This document shows, piece after piece, positions 1 to 12,017 of a stretch of DNA of 64,000 bases. Location: assembly GCA_014529385.2 (NCBI GenBank), contig CM043957.1:88574381-88638380 (forward strand), read 5' to 3'. The translations under genes and the position numbers were made by a program. The stretch's first letter is position 1. Each line of letters starts with the position of its first letter. The stretch comes from Adiantum capillus-veneris. Lineage: Eukaryota > Streptophyta > Polypodiopsida > Polypodiales > Pteridaceae. The notes below the pieces were generated by a model. The model had not been told where the DNA came from and did no database searches. It saw nothing but the letters and a program-made list of their open reading frames with translations.

Positions 1-1091
1 CAGTTTTCAATCCAATGGTCCAAATCTTACCAAATTTGATTTGTGGGCTTATTATAACATGGTAAAGCTAGCGGTATGCTAACTTGGTTAAAAATGTTGA
101 AAAATGAGACAGATGTAAATATTTACGATTATTTATATCTAGAAAATTTTTGCATCTTTTTTTTCAACTGAGCATGTACACATGTCTATCACATCAATAT
201 AAGCCTATGAATTAATTTTCATTGAGTTTGAACAAAAAATTTCCCAATTTACACTCAAGTTCGTGAAAGTCACTACAAACTTTAGTTTTTACCCATTTTC
301 TAGTCAATTTGGTGATCCAAATTCTATTTGCCTTTACAAAAGTTATTTGTACACATGCAATGAGTTACCGGTATCAACCTTCGTCAGTTTTGAGCTGAAA
401 GTAAATAATCATGATTATTTACTTTAGGCCCAAAATGAACACTTTTTTGCACTTTTTCAATGGATAGTCTTTTCATGAGCTATTTTAAGCCTATGAATCA
501 AGTCAAAACTTAATTTGGCCTAAAATGTCAAGAAAAAGTAAATAATCTGAGTTTTTGCAAACTCTTGAAATTTTTACCTCGATGTGTTCTTAAGCTTACC
601 CACTGGTTCATACAACTTTTAAGCATACTCTCCAGTCGGATTGAGTGATTGACAGTCTTTTCATGCTATTTCTAGTCGTAGACCTGAAATTCTGCAACTT
701 CAAATAACAACTCACAATGATTCCTTCAGAGAGAGCAATGTTCTAGAATCGACTTTCACCTTAGATTCTACTTACTCTACTCCTAGGTTCTACTGCAATG
801 CGGTTGTGGAAAGTGTCCAGAAACACTCGTTTTTCTTGTTTTTATGGTTTTGTGAGCCTTGATCTTAAGACTTGTCTAGTCCATCAATCATTCTCAAAAT
901 CCTATCCTAGTTGTACAATCCTAAAGGTACTCAGCAAGTACGATTACTTCCAAGCACCTCCACAGCAAAAGACGATAATCTTAAGCTATGCGGTTTCTAC
1001 AAAGAAAGTTATTACTCTAGGAGATCCTAGAGGAAGTTAAAGGATAACTTCACAAGACACTCGTGTTTTTCCCTAGTTTAGGTCTCTTCGA
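1..1091. other. AT-rich non-coding stretch, probable leader of a minus-strand LTR element
   Basis: No convincing gene is visible. Short open frames at 798-1040 and 1063-1287 lack any recognisable motif. The stretch lies directly downstream, on the minus strand, of a primer-binding site at 1092-1109, so it is best read as the 5' internal leader of a decayed LTR retrotransposon. A short phrase, AAGTAAATAATC, recurs near 402 and 535. Confidence 0.35.
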
Positions 1092-1109
1092 TCCCCGGCA
1101 ACGGTGCCA
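1092..1109 (-). other. Primer-binding site, tRNA-Asp type, of a minus-strand LTR element
   Basis: On the minus strand the sequence reads TGGCACCGTTGCCGGGGA, the form common in plant Tat/Athila-like Gypsy elements and very close to the PBS of the intact element at 11182-11199. It starts two bases inside a TG that would be the LTR edge (1112). This is a retroelement priming site and not a tRNA gene: no cloverleaf flanks it. Confidence 0.7.
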
Positions 1110-1111
1110 AA

Positions 1112-2029
1112 TGTGGGATGGGTGTCTAACCTCACTCCTATCTTATTGCAGATTAGCAAGAACCACAATTAAATTGTCAATCCATGGGACGAAGTTGACT
1201 CGACTAGTGTATAGAGGCTACAAGAGGTTGTCAATCTTTTGGAAAACAACAAACAACTCGCATCTAACTCAAGCTACACTCAAGTGACTGAAATCACCAA
1301 AAGCCAATCGCTCATTGGCAAACAAATCACATGCGTTACAGCATCAAATGACATCCAAATGTAACGAAACTTCTAGGACAAGTTTATAAAACCTAAGCAC
1401 ACATGCTTATGGTTTCAAATCCCACTTTAGGTCAAGTGTAAAAGTCGTGATTATTAACAGCAGTGGATTTTTGACCTAGTCGTTTTCGACCCAGAATGCA
1501 TCTAAATGCTTAGCAATGATACCCCAATATCCCGCCTATACTTAGTTTTTGATTTTGAAGTGTAAATTCCCACTTATGATGAAATTAGGCCGCGGGTCAG
1601 CGACGTCAAAAGCTACGAAATATCGTGAAATGCTTATGTCAATGCGTAGAGCTCTTACCTGCGGTTGCAACGCAACAGACGCGACTGCAATGTGACAACC
1701 GGAGAGGGAATAGGAAGCGCGAGAAGGAGAGAAGTGAGCACCGTTAGCTCACGTTGTGTATTTCATTATCCAAAACTTAAAACTAACTCACAAAAATTGG
1801 CTTTTATACCTTAGCCAAGGTTTTTGGTGGTCAAAACTAATAATCTTTGAGCTCTAACTAAAGATGGGTAAAGACAGGTTGATACAATCTGGAAGCTTAT
1901 AGCCCCAGCTCATCAATTACAAAGTTTATTCGTAAAATAGGAGTTACAATATTCTTGATTTATCGAAATAATAAGTGTTTTTACAATGAGAGCTCCAAAA
2001 ATGGTATCCGAGTTATCTTGCTGCTAACA
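1112..2029 (-). repeat. Decayed LTR (minus orientation), far boundary uncertain
   Basis: It begins with TG next to the PBS. On the minus strand a TATA-like GGTATAAAAG lies at 1801-1810, as expected for an LTR promoter. Similar promoter blocks recur near 4450 and 10266. The far end is guessed at a CA near 2029, because no second LTR copy or target duplication could be paired. Confidence 0.4.
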
Positions 2030-2055
2030 ATGCCCTTCTCCTTGAGAGACATGCA

Positions 2056-2507
2056 CTATTTGTAGGCCTTGCCTTCTAGCGTCGGACTTGTTTGTAGTGC
2101 CTTGACTGCATCCTGAGTACATCTAAGATCATGATTCCCATCCCATTTGCTGAGGAATAATTTCACTGTATCTTTGTTGCTTTGTCTCTCCTCTCCCCTA
2201 AAAATCGATGGTTTTGTATTTTTCAACAAATCATCCACCTCTTTTTGGGTGAGAGACTGCCATGAGAATCTGGATTGGGACCCTGCCTCTGATTGGAGCC
2301 TTGCTCCTGCATATGCATGCCAGCAGTGCCCTTGGTTTGTTGTTGCATATATTGCACTAATAAATTTGATAATTTAGTGACATTTTCATTTAAACATGCA
2401 AAATTATTCTCTGACACAGACATTCGTATTTGTATTGCATAAAACTCTTGTATGTCAAGCAACTCATAGCCATCATCCGACCCTGGTGTCGCATGGGCAC
2501 CTTTCAT
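2056..2507 (-). pseudogene. Retrotransposon gag relic
   Basis: Two overlapping minus-strand frames (2223-2507 and 2056-2238) join through a frameshift near 2230. The upstream piece is rich in Gln and Asn. The downstream piece has the look of a gag capsid start: a Pro-x-x-Phe-x-Gly phrase (PSIFRGEE), then FLSKWDGNHD, then an ALQTSPTLEGKA helix. It ends without the rest of capsid or a zinc knuckle. No protease or polymerase follows, so this is a fragment. Assignment rests on gag-like spacing only. Confidence 0.4.
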
Positions 2508-3165
2508 GAGAGTATCCGATCATTGGGTAGCAACAGGTGGATTTGGTACATGATGTTCAAAGTCAAATGTATGATTCATGTTAATGTCCAAATCCATGGC
2601 GATGTGGTGATGTGCTAGTACCTTGGAAAAACATCACCAATTGAGAGCAGTTTGTAACCGACTAAAAATCACTGTAATTGTAATTAATTAGCCTTTCTAA
2701 TTTATTCAGCAAATTGGAAATAATATTTGAGGTTTTCAAAAACAATGTTCTATTCGCTCACAAAAAATTAGGATTTCTCCTCTTTAGTGCTTCAATCGTA
2801 CTTGCCGCTAGTATCAGATACCTCTTTGTGTATCCATTGAATTGCTTTGATGCCGATAACAACATCCAAAACTTGTTAAAATCACTTTGACACATGTGTG
2901 TTGCCAAATCTGTGTGAGTTACTAGGCCAATTACGACTTTCAAAAACCACCCAAAACACTCGTCGATTTGCAAATTTCTATGGCTTCAGATATTGTAAAA
3001 GGTTTGCACTTTGCTGAGCTTTTTGTGTTCGATGATATGCCCTTTGTCAAGCTTCGTTAATTCTGTGATTGCGAGCTGTGTTCCTGGGGTGGGCATACAC
3101 CCTTGAATGGATTTTTTAAGTGGCCAAGGTGCCCAAAGTTGGGTGCCCTGGTTGGAAAATAAAAT
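2508..3165. other. No gene seen
   Basis: There are only short frames with stops and no motif. A 71-residue minus frame at 2758-2973 has no recognisable features. Confidence 0.4.
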
Positions 3166-3213
3166 TTGAGTAGTTATGGCAGTGCATCAACAACAACGCC
3201 GTTTGTTGCAGGG

Positions 3214-3214
<1 letters not shown>

Positions 3215-3290
<76 letters not shown>
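3215..3290. repeat. (GA)n microsatellite
   Basis: About 38 uninterrupted GA units. The open frames that run through it in several phases (Arg-Glu or Leu-Ser repeats) are artefacts of the repeat. Confidence 0.95.
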
Positions 3291-3292
<2 letters not shown>

Positions 3293-3525
3293 GTTGCTTG
3301 TTTTGGCCCACCTCAGTGTTCAGAAATTCTCCACAGGGCAGCGCAATTTCAACAAGCCTACCCCCACCTGCATTGATGCAGGTTGACCTCAAGGAGCAGA
3401 TGTGTGTAAGGGGCTGCTCCCGCGTAGGTTTTTTCTTCCAACAGCTCATTGTATCCTCCACAGATTTTCTTTCACTTGCATGCATGCAACATGCAATCAC
3501 ACCCCCTTTTTTCTTAAAATCCTTA

Positions 3526-3900
3526 GCTTTGATACCACTATGAGACCCAGGGAGACTGCCTAGGTAATCCTCCTCCCTACCGCCCTTTATATAACTATTG
3601 GGCCCCTAGCCCTAACTTGCTTTAAGATCCCCTATCTACATGTGCAATCTAGGCACTTGGCCTAGGTATTTGACCCCTTGGGTTGCCCTTGCCCTTACAT
3701 TCATATGGAGCGAGTATGTTTGGTTTGGTAGGAAGAGGAAACATATGCACTTCATGGATTGTTAGTGGGTCCCACGATGACGAACGTCCATAGCATAGCC
3801 TTCTGGCACTAACATACTCATGCCAATACTCAGGGAAGTGAATCAGATGGGGCCTGTAGACTCTTTGAGTGTGTCAACCTCAAGAAGTGAACCTAACAAG
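3526..3900 (-). repeat. LTR relic with Met-type primer-binding site (minus orientation)
   Basis: On the minus strand, TGGTATCAAAGC at 3537-3526 matches the initiator-Met PBS of many plant LTR elements. It follows an LTR-like end in TCTCA (3541 in plus reads TGAGACCC). A minus-strand TATA-like TTATATAAAGG lies at about 3580-3590. The outer boundary is not defined and no coding region is attached. Confidence 0.5.
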
Positions 3901-4439
3901 CAAGGATGTTAGTCTATATAAGCAAATCAACAACTCACATACCAAAATCTGCCTATTTCTTATCTCGCCGCTCTTGGTCATCATGCTATTCCAATGATTT
4001 TACGGATTTCAATAGCCACGAAACTTTAATGGAAGCCATATTAGATCTAAGGGGACAAGTCCACAAAGTTTGGCATCATTCCAACAAGGTAAAAAAATCA
4101 TGATCCATCATAAACTATGTCATAAAAACTGCAACAAAACCCTCCAAACAAATTGCCCTAATGTCTAATAACACTCTCCTATAGTCAAAATGTCATAAAA
4201 CAAAAATTAAGGCACTCAAAAGTGAAGATAAAGCTCACAAATACTTAGTCACAAATCACGATTATAGTTGAAGTGCTTATACTTGAATGAAAGAGCAAGA
4301 GAAGAGGAACACAATGCAAGTTTCAAAATTCAAATTAGATCATCCAATCATGAGATATATTGATTACAAATTTGAACTGAGAAGTCACTTGACAATATGT
4401 ACAATAGAGCTCCTTCGTTATCCAAAATAATGTCTCCTT
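3901..4439. other. No gene seen
   Basis: AT-rich sequence with only short frames (for example 3906-4103 plus) and no recognisable motif. It lies between two LTR-like segments and is probably decayed mobile DNA. Confidence 0.35.
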
Positions 4440-4680
4440 TTCAAACTAGAGCTATTGGCTTATATACTTAGGGCTTTAAATGGCCAATGGTCAACTACTT
4501 TGGGCCCCCATACATGATGAGATAGTTACAACTCGAAAAATCTATAGCTCTAGGATCAAAATTACATAGGCTCATTTGTATGGTTCTTGGAAAGAATAAA
4601 ATACAATTTATAAAAAATGTGGCTTTGAAATGTGTGTCTGACTAGGAGGATGCTTGTAAGCTATACTGGCCAAAGACTCC
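4440..4680 (-). repeat. LTR-like segment, related copy at 10255-10475
   Basis: Both copies share the same run of phrases: a TATA-like box on the minus strand, then GGGCTTT, AAATGG(C/T)CAATGG, GGGCC, a CATGA(T/C)..A.TTACAACTC block and, at the far end, GTGTC(T/C)G.CTA. The orientation is the same. The two may be the LTRs of one decayed minus-strand element whose interior holds the coiled-coil relic at 5642-7547, with a Copia relic inserted at its 5' end. Confidence 0.45.
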
Positions 4681-4768
4681 CCCCTTTCTAGAGCTGATGC
4701 ATGTCCTCGTTAGTACTTCTCAAAGTTTCACTTCTCCAAGGACTTGAGTACTTTGTTGAATTTGGTTG

Positions 4769-4878
4769 CCCATGCCATGATGTCCGCCTTGAATGAGAGA
4801 TCTCTGAGAGTTTTGTTAAGTAGTACGTTTTGGTTTCCCATGCCATGATGTACGCCTTGAATGAGAGATCTCTTAGAG
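4769..4878. repeat. Tandem duplication, about 68-bp period
   Basis: A 42-bp block beginning CCCATGCCATGATGT at 4769 recurs at 4837 with two or three substitutions; the spacers differ. It lies in an open minus-strand frame (4688-5023) of unknown nature. Confidence 0.8.
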
Positions 4879-5641
4879 GGTTATTGAGAAGTGTGCTTTG
4901 GTAGGCCACATGTCTCACTTGAAGCTGCTTTGCTAGTGGATTAAAGATGTTGGAGTCCATTTCAAAGAATCCTATCATGAATGCCTTTTCAAAGGTTTGC
5001 ATGTAGTGTGATGGCAAAAACATGATTCATGCATACATGCCCATGATGAAATTCCTAGATGGAGCCTCCTGTAGATCCCAAATGATTCCATTTGTGACTT
5101 CAAGAAAAAATTCCATGGATGGTCCGCTTTGTTAATGTCGTCAAAAGCTTCCGTACAAGTGGTGATAAGTGTCTTTGTAAATTTTCATGTCATTTGGGTT
5201 CAGTTTTGGATTGGCGAGGATTGGGTAATTCAAAACCATTTTTCTCATTCTCTTCCACATTGCATAGTTATCCTAGGAACGCCTTCTAGGAATTGGACAA
5301 TAAGTCAAGTTGATCCTTAGATGATGTGGTGTATTCTTGTATATGGTTTCATTGTGAGGCCGCTTTTTGAACCATCTCTTTCTCCATAGGGGTTGGCTCT
5401 CAAGGATGAGTAGAACTTGTCCTTTTATAATTGTTGCCCCCTCATAATCTCCATGTGCATTTCCCTCTGAAGTTGGAAGCAACTTCTTTTTCCACAAGAT
5501 AGCTTCTTGCTTCATTAAGGGCATGACCAACATGTCGTGCTAAAAGTTTTTGTTTGCTCATCTGGTTGGATCATTAGTAGTGCTGCAGAGTCCACAACCT
5601 TGAGCTCATACTCCATGCTCTTTGGCTACTTCATCTGACAT

Positions 5642-7547
5642 TTATGCTAGCCATCGCTTGAGCTCATCTTGGGCATCTACTTCATGTCTGTCTTCATTTA
5701 GATCTTGAATACCCCCCACAGTTGAGATATCGGGTAGGTCTATCAATGGCAATTGCTCAACACTTTCAAACTCTATGTGTGTGGTTTGGGTGATTGGCAC
5801 ATGTTCAAGTACTTGAGAAGTGCCACCCAAATCCATCGCTTTTGCTTTTAATTCCCAAGTGTTCATCTCTGCTTGTGCATTCAAATTTGGTTTTGGAAAG
5901 TTGTTGTTGTAGTTCATTAATCTATTGCTCCTTTTGGGCATTGGTAGTTAGCATTCCAGTCTCAGCAGTTGCCTTTGCAACTTCTCTTGTTCCCGCTCTA
6001 CCTTGAGTGCTTTGACTTCTTCTAAATTTGCAATGTTAGGAAGAGAAGTTGATTTTGTTGGTGTTGTATTCTAGTTGGGAAGGAGAGTGGAAAGGGTATG
6101 ATTGATTGCATCATAAGAATCACATACTTTTGAGTATTTCTTCCACTCCCTTTCCAAACTCTCTTCCAATTTGTAGCACTACACTTGAAAATGACTATTT
6201 GCATCAATTTCCCGTTCAAGATCTTTGTAGATATCCTCATCATCTTTCTTTGCTTTCTCTAGATCTGTCTGTAGCCTTTGCTTATTACTTTGCACACCTT
6301 CCACTAGCTGCTTAAGCTCTACCACCCCTTGATTTTCTTGAGTTGTGGTTTCCTTGGCATCTCCTACTTCTTTAGTCTGAGCCCTGATTATGATCTTGTG
6401 ATAGTTGACTTGGAGTTCCAACCTCAAGGGATTCACTATATGGAGATCTTGTATAGCACGTGCATTCAAGAGGTATTTATAAAACTCCCTATTCTACATT
6501 TTTTGAGGTATATAGAGACCCCTTATGTACCATGTTTCTCAATAAAAAGACCACTTATGTACCAAAATTTTCACTTTTTCAATTTAAAACACTCTTTTGT
6601 ATGTATATTTTTTGTAAGTTCATAAGTGAAATTAACCCCTTTTATTGAACTCACGTGTTATTTTACATATTTTTGAGTGAACCCCTCAAGGCTCCAATAT
6701 GTCAAGGGTCTCTCAGAAATTAAATTTTTCAACTATGCGCATGGCCACCTTTTCATATGTGGGCTGCAATGTAGGGATGTCTCTTTTTAACATGGCTTCT
6801 CTTTACTCTGATGAATCAACATGTCCTTCAGGTTGTGGAGGAGACCTTGGTATGTTGGCAGCTTCTTCTTGTGCCGAGTGCTTCTCTTTAAGATGTAGCG
6901 ATTCCCTCTCTCATTGATCTGACATCTCTTTTTCATGTTCTTGGGTTTGTAGCTCCAAAATTTGCTACTCTGGTATGATTTCTTGGGCAACCTCGATGGT
7001 ATTTATAGTAGCTTGATAGAGAGGTTGTGTTGAAGCCTGCCCTTCATGTACATTGGTAGATAGTGGAGAAGGTGTTTAGGAGAGTTGGTCTCTCTAGTTC
7101 CCTCTACTATCATTGCAATAGTTGTAGTTTCTAGAACAGTCTCCTCCCATGATGTGTAGCTAGACGACGAGGAGAATCCAAGATGGAACCAAGATTTGTA
7201 GTCCGCTTTGGATTCTACCTCTCTTTGTTTAACTTTGCGCTTCAATTCCTGATGGATTCTTTGTCTTTGAGCATGAGACAACTTTAGGTCATCTCTTGTG
7301 GTACGTCTTCTTTCTTCCTGAAGATTTAACAATCTTGCATCTAACCTTGAGTCATTTGAATCCGAGGAGGATGAAATTTACTGAGTCTGCGTGGCCTTTC
7401 GCTCTTCTGCCATCTTGGTGAGCGTTTCTGCTTGGAGTCGTTGAGCTTTCTCCATGGATATTTGTACTTGTGTTCTTGAAATGTGTTCCTCTTGTTGCGA
7501 TTCCTCCTGACAAGGGGAATTTTAATCTCTTCATCTTCTTTTATCAT
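5642..7547 (-). pseudogene. Unrecognised decayed coding relic, coiled-coil rich
   Basis: A series of minus-strand open frames (7547-7341, 7332-7003, 6990-6787, 6469-6179, 5941-5642) is rich in Glu, Lys, Gln and Arg and would form long charged helices, for example around the EERRRTTRDD and KQRLQTDLEKAKKDDED phrases. Stops and frame changes separate them. Position between two related LTR-like segments (4440-4680 and 10255-10475) suggests the gag or gag-like region of an old non-autonomous LTR element. No protease, RT or integrase motif was found. Function is not assigned. Confidence 0.35.
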
Positions 7548-7582
7548 CTTTTACTATGAAAGGATATCTAAGTTTGGATGGT

Positions 7583-9927
7583 TCAGTTAGGGCTAATGCA
7601 GGTTGCAGCTTGTGCATATTGATGTTTATGGTCCCATGAAAACTCCGTCCTTGCGTAATTACCTTTACTTCGTGACTTTCATTGATGATTACTCTAGGCA
7701 TGCATGGGTGTATCCCCTTAAAGCTAAGTCCAAACTCTTTATGTGCTTCAAGCAATTTTTGGCTATGGCTAAAAATGTCTCTAAATGTACTATGGGAACC
7801 CTCCATTCAGATCAAGGGGGGGAGTATATGTCTCATGAGTTTAATGCATTTATGGCTAGTCATGGGATAAAAGACCAATGTATAGTTTTGTATAACCTCA
7901 GCAAAATGGTGTTGCTAAAAGAAAAAATATTTCGCTTACAAAAATGGCATGATGTATGCTCAAAAGTCAAGTTTATCACATTTGTTTTGGCTTGAGGCTA
8001 TCATGTGTTCCACTTATGTACTTACCAGATGTCCTACAAAATGTTTACAATCTATGACTCCATATGAAGCATGATATAAAGCCTTCTATTGATCACATGC
8101 ACGTTTTTTGTTGTTTGGCTTATCCTTTCATGCCACAAACACAACATAGAAAATAGGATGATAAGGGTGTTAAATGCATTTTGGTTGGTTATAGTATTGA
8201 AAGCACAAGTTACAGGTTGTACCATCCGCAAACAAAGTGTATATTGGTTTCACATGATGTTGTGTGTGTGAAAGATTTTGTTTAGCCTTTGCTATCATGT
8301 ACTATCTGAGACAATATAATGTAAGCTCACTAGACATTTATGACAGTTTGTTGCCTCTTTTCAGAGGTGGAAACTTGAATTTAGATTCCAATGAGGCAAA
8401 TGAACAGCCTATGGGGGTTTTGAAAAATGCTACGGATCAGCCTATTTTTGACGCAAATGTACATGATGTACTTGATGTGGAAAGGGCCGAGAATGAGGAG
8501 GCTAGAGGTATACCATACTTTGCCTGATAGTAAATTGATTGCACCTTTGTTTAGTCATACTCGTTCGAGTTCTGGCCATGCATGCATTAGATTTTTATGC
8601 TTTGGCTGTTTCTAGCTTATGTGATGTAGAGGAACCTTTGCCTTTTGATGAAGCACAGAAATAATTAAATTGGATGGTTATCATATGCAATCAGAATATG
8701 ATGCACTTATAGAAAATGACATACATACTTTATGCGATTTGCCACCTAGCAAAAGGCCATTGGTACAAAGTGGTTTTACAAGTTGAAACGCAAGCCAGAT
8801 GGTGAGATTGATCACTATTAGAATCAACTTGTTGCAAAAGTTTATGCACATCAAAAAGTCATAGATTATGAAGAGACTTGTTCTCCCACTTGTTGTATGA
8901 ATACTAGTGCATTGGCAGCTCATTTTGGATGGGATGTACATCAATTAGAAATTGTTACTGCTTTTTGGAATGGTGACATATTTAAGGAAGTTCATGTAAT
9001 ACAACCTCGCGGTTTTGTCAATAAAGGACAAGAGGATAAATTGTGCAAATGTAAGAAATCTTTGTGTGGGTTGAAGCAGCCTCCTCATGCTTGGTATGAA
9101 GAAGTTGAAACTCATTTGGTTAAATGCGGCTTTCGTAATAGTCCAACGAAAATCACTTTGTTTGTAAAGCGTGAGGGTGATGTACTTCTCATTGTTGTTC
9201 TATATGCGGATGATTTATTGATCATTGGCCCAAATAAGACACATATTGCCTGGTGATCCTGTCGATGTCACTTTTTACCATGGATGCCTTATTTATGTAT
9301 GCAACACAAGGCCTGATATTCAGTTTGGAGTTTCACAAGTCAGCAAGTTTATGCATAGCCTAGGGTCTAAGCATTGACATGCTGCCAAGAGGATCTTTCA
9401 CTACTTGAGTGGCACTTTACATCTTGGGTTGTTTTATCCTAAGGGGGGATTAGTGCCACCATATTTACATGCTTTTCCAAACTCGGATTGGGCTAGTTGT
9501 TGTGGCACGCGAGTGTCCATGAGTGGTTTTTGTTTGATTCTCAAAAGTTCATGCATATCATGGTTGATCAAAGAAGCAACCTGATATGGACACTTCCAAT
9601 TGTGAGGCTGAGTACATGGCAGTCTTCACAGCTACAACTGAGTGTGTATGGCTCAGACACCTTATGGCTGATTTGGGTGTTGGACAAGACAATACCAACA
9701 TCATCTACATTGATAGTCAAAGCGCATTGGCAGTTGCGAGGAACCCAATTTTTCATGCTTGCATAAAGCACATTGAGGTACATTATCACTATGTCAGGGA
9801 GAGACTCTCAGTAAGAGAGATCAGCTTGGCTTATGTGCCAACGCATGACAACCTTACAGATCTTTTGACAAAGGCCTTGTCTCGTGAGAAGTTCAAAGCT
9901 TTGGGATTACTCCCCTTTGTAGACTGA
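7583..9927 (+). pseudogene. Ty1/Copia pol relic (integrase, RT, RNase H), 5' truncated
   Basis: The order is Copia-type. Integrase core at 7603-7995 shows HIDVYGPM, FIDDYSRHAWVYPLK and HSDQGGEY. Reverse transcriptase pieces at about 8690-9250 show LENGDIF-like residues, KSLCGLKQPPHAWYE and the YADDLL box. RNase H at 9586-9927 shows SNCEAEYMA, DSQSALAVARNP and the typical HIEVHYHYVRE stretch. Several stops and frameshifts (for example near 7995, 8810 and 9256) break the frame. Gag, protease, the zinc-binding integrase N-terminus and the 5' LTR are missing, so the relic starts abruptly near 7560-7600. It is followed by a polypurine tract (AGGGGGGA, about 9995-10002) and an LTR. Confidence 0.85.
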
Positions 9928-10004
9928 TCATGTCCTCAAGGCATGGCACTTCCCTATACTCTATGTGCCAGCTCTTGTTCACCACATCACTCCCAGGGGG
10001 GATT

Positions 10005-10232
10005 TGTTACCATACATATGCGGTAATGATGTGTGTGAACACACTTAGGACCTTCGGAGCATTTTTCCCCTCACGAGGAGGTTTTTTCCCCTGTGCATTG
10101 TATATACACCCATCACTCTAGTGCTATCTAATCTTTCCGTTGAACACTAAATAATACTAATCTTTATTGTGTGCCTTGAGCTTTTTTGTCTTCTCCAATT
10201 GTGTGTGTTTCCTTGCAACCCTAATTCCAACA
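10005..10232 (+). repeat. 3' LTR of the Copia relic
   Basis: Starts TGTTACCATAC immediately after the polypurine tract and ends CCAACA, giving TG...CA termini and about 228 bp. A TATATACACCC promoter-like box is near 10090. No matching 5' LTR is in the window, so the boundary is inferred from the termini. Confidence 0.6.
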
Positions 10233-10254
10233 AAGATAATCCTCTTTCACATTA

Positions 10255-10475
10255 AGGTTATTGACTTTTATACCTAGGGCTTTCTAAATGGTCAATGGCC
10301 AGCTCACATGGGCCTTTACAGATATCATGACATCATTACAACTCAGAGAATCGACCTACTACTATGGAATCAAGATTTACACACAGTGTAGCTACACTAA
10401 CCTAGAAAAATAATAGAGTATAAATGTTGTGTCCGGCTAAGTGTTTGACTAGGTATGCCCGTATACTGAATCCAC
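10255..10475 (-). repeat. LTR-like segment related to 4440-4680
   Basis: Shares the TATA-like box on the minus strand and the block order described for 4440-4680. It sits between the Copia 3' LTR and the 5' LTR of Gypsy-1, and Gypsy-1 appears to have landed close beside it. Confidence 0.45.
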
Positions 10476-10565
10476 CAATAGTACTCTTGAGGTAAATGAG
10501 GTTGTTGTCCCAACACTAGCGGAGACTTGTCTCTCCTTTAGGCTAGGTTGTTTGAGCCTATTTGG

Positions 10566-10570
10566 TATCT
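10566..10570. repeat. Target-site duplication of Gypsy-1, left copy (TATCT)
   Basis: TATCT directly precedes the 5' LTR and recurs directly after the 3' LTR at 36197-36201. The 5-bp length is normal for Ty3/Gypsy integration. Confidence 0.9.
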
Positions 10571-11177
10571 TGTTAACCCTCACGGCTCACGGACACCCTA
10601 TTACCTACGATGGACGTTGTAACCTATGGCGAACATTGTATTATTTATTTGGTAGAGTCAGGTACAGGGCTTGTTGGTCCAATAGGAAAAGGGTAAGAGT
10701 GATCGCCGATGAGAGGCGCACTCTAACTGGAACATTCAAGGGATTAGTTGGCTAAGCATGGGCATCCAAGTGTGAATGGGGCGAGCTCATATAAAAGTCA
10801 ACTAAACCTAAAATTCACTCTTTCTCTCATTTGTGCAATAGAAGAGTGCTCTTGCTCCATCTCCATCTCCATCTTCTTCTTCTTCACCTCCTTGTGTATG
10901 TGTGTATGTGTGTGAGAGAGAGAGAGAGAGAGTGTGTGCGATCGAGCATTGCGACGACGGCACGACGACGGCGAAGTGGTTGAGCGCGACGAAGCGGCGG
11001 CTCCTTCTTCCTCGCGGCGAGGAATCCTCCACGAAGCAAGGGTAGAGCGGTGAGTGACACACCATCACCTTCTTTGAGATTACTAGTTTAGGCTTGTTGT
11101 GTGCTTGGAGCCATTTGTGGCTCGCACACGGTGTATCGACAAGTTCCTTGCATTGACACGTGCGACATACGCGCACA
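10571..11177 (+). repeat. 5' LTR of Gypsy-1 (607 bp)
   Basis: Starts TGTTAACCCTC and ends CGCACA. It aligns along its length with 35560-36196; the main difference is a shorter GT/GA microsatellite (10895-10932). The CA end is followed after a few T by the PBS. Confidence 0.92.
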
Positions 11178-11181
11178 TTTT

Positions 11182-11199
11182 TGGCGCCGTTGTCGGGGA
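11182..11199 (+). other. Primer-binding site of Gypsy-1
   Basis: TGGCGCCGTTGTCGGGGA four bases after the LTR end, complementary to the 3' end of a tRNA-Asp-type primer as in many plant Gypsy elements. Confidence 0.85.
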
Positions 11200-11273
11200 A
11201 TGCCGTGCATTAAGCTCGAGTAGCACTCTGTGCTTCTCTGTGGTGCAATTTCAATTATAGGAAAGGTAGGGAA

Positions 11274-11304
<31 letters not shown>

Positions 11305-12017
11305 TGAGAAGAGGGATTTGGAGTTATACTGTGTGTTTTTTTTGTTAATGGAGATTTCAAAGATACTGTGTTTATTCTCTGTGTCTTAAGGTAGTTAGTT
11401 TTCTTTGTTAATAGAGATTTCAAAGATTCTGTGTTTATTCTCTGTGTATTAAGGTAGTTAGTTTTCTGTGTACAGTAAGTAGGAAGTAGATTAGTGAGAG
11501 TTAATAGAGTGTGTTAGTGTGTAAGAGTAGGTGTATTAGTTAGAAGTAGGTAGATAGAGTGTGTGTGCGTGCTCTCGCGCAGGCCGCGGCGACCTTATCC
11601 TTTTTTTTTTAAATAGTAATAATAAATAAATAAATAAATAAAGGTAGGACCGGGATCGAGAATATCTCCCAGACCCAAGCCTAGACCCAAGCCCAAGCTC
11701 ACGCTCAGGCCTAGGCCTTAGTCGCCTTTAAAAAAAACGAATTTTAGCTTCACACGTAGCTAAAAATCGATTTTTTGAGGACCAACGGAACATCAGATGC
11801 CCGAAAATTGTGCTGTAAAGCACACAGCGACCCTCTAAGTGATACGCTCGTTTCGAGCTATCACACACTTTAATAAAAAAAATCAAACATTAAAAAACAT
11901 TCAAAAAACATCAAAAACAAGAAAAAATCAAGTAGAAAACGGGGTGCAAAACACCCACAAAACAAAGCAAGTAACCTTTGAGGGTACTTGCCGACACTTG
12001 TAGGGCACCCAAAGCAC
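11200..12017 (+). other. Gypsy-1 untranslated leader
   Basis: No gene. It contains a (GT)n run at 11278-11303, a near-duplicate phrase (GGAGATTTCAAAGAT at about 11349 and AGAGATTTCAAAGATT at about 11412) and an A-rich tract at 11870-11960 shortly before the gag start. Confidence 0.7.

Noticed and set aside
3166-3543. Long Arg-Glu repeat open frames over the GA run
   Set aside because: Open in several frames only because GA repeats have no stops; no start context or motif.
11182-11199. Possible tRNA gene end
   Set aside because: Only the 18-base primer complement is present, directly after an LTR; no cloverleaf.
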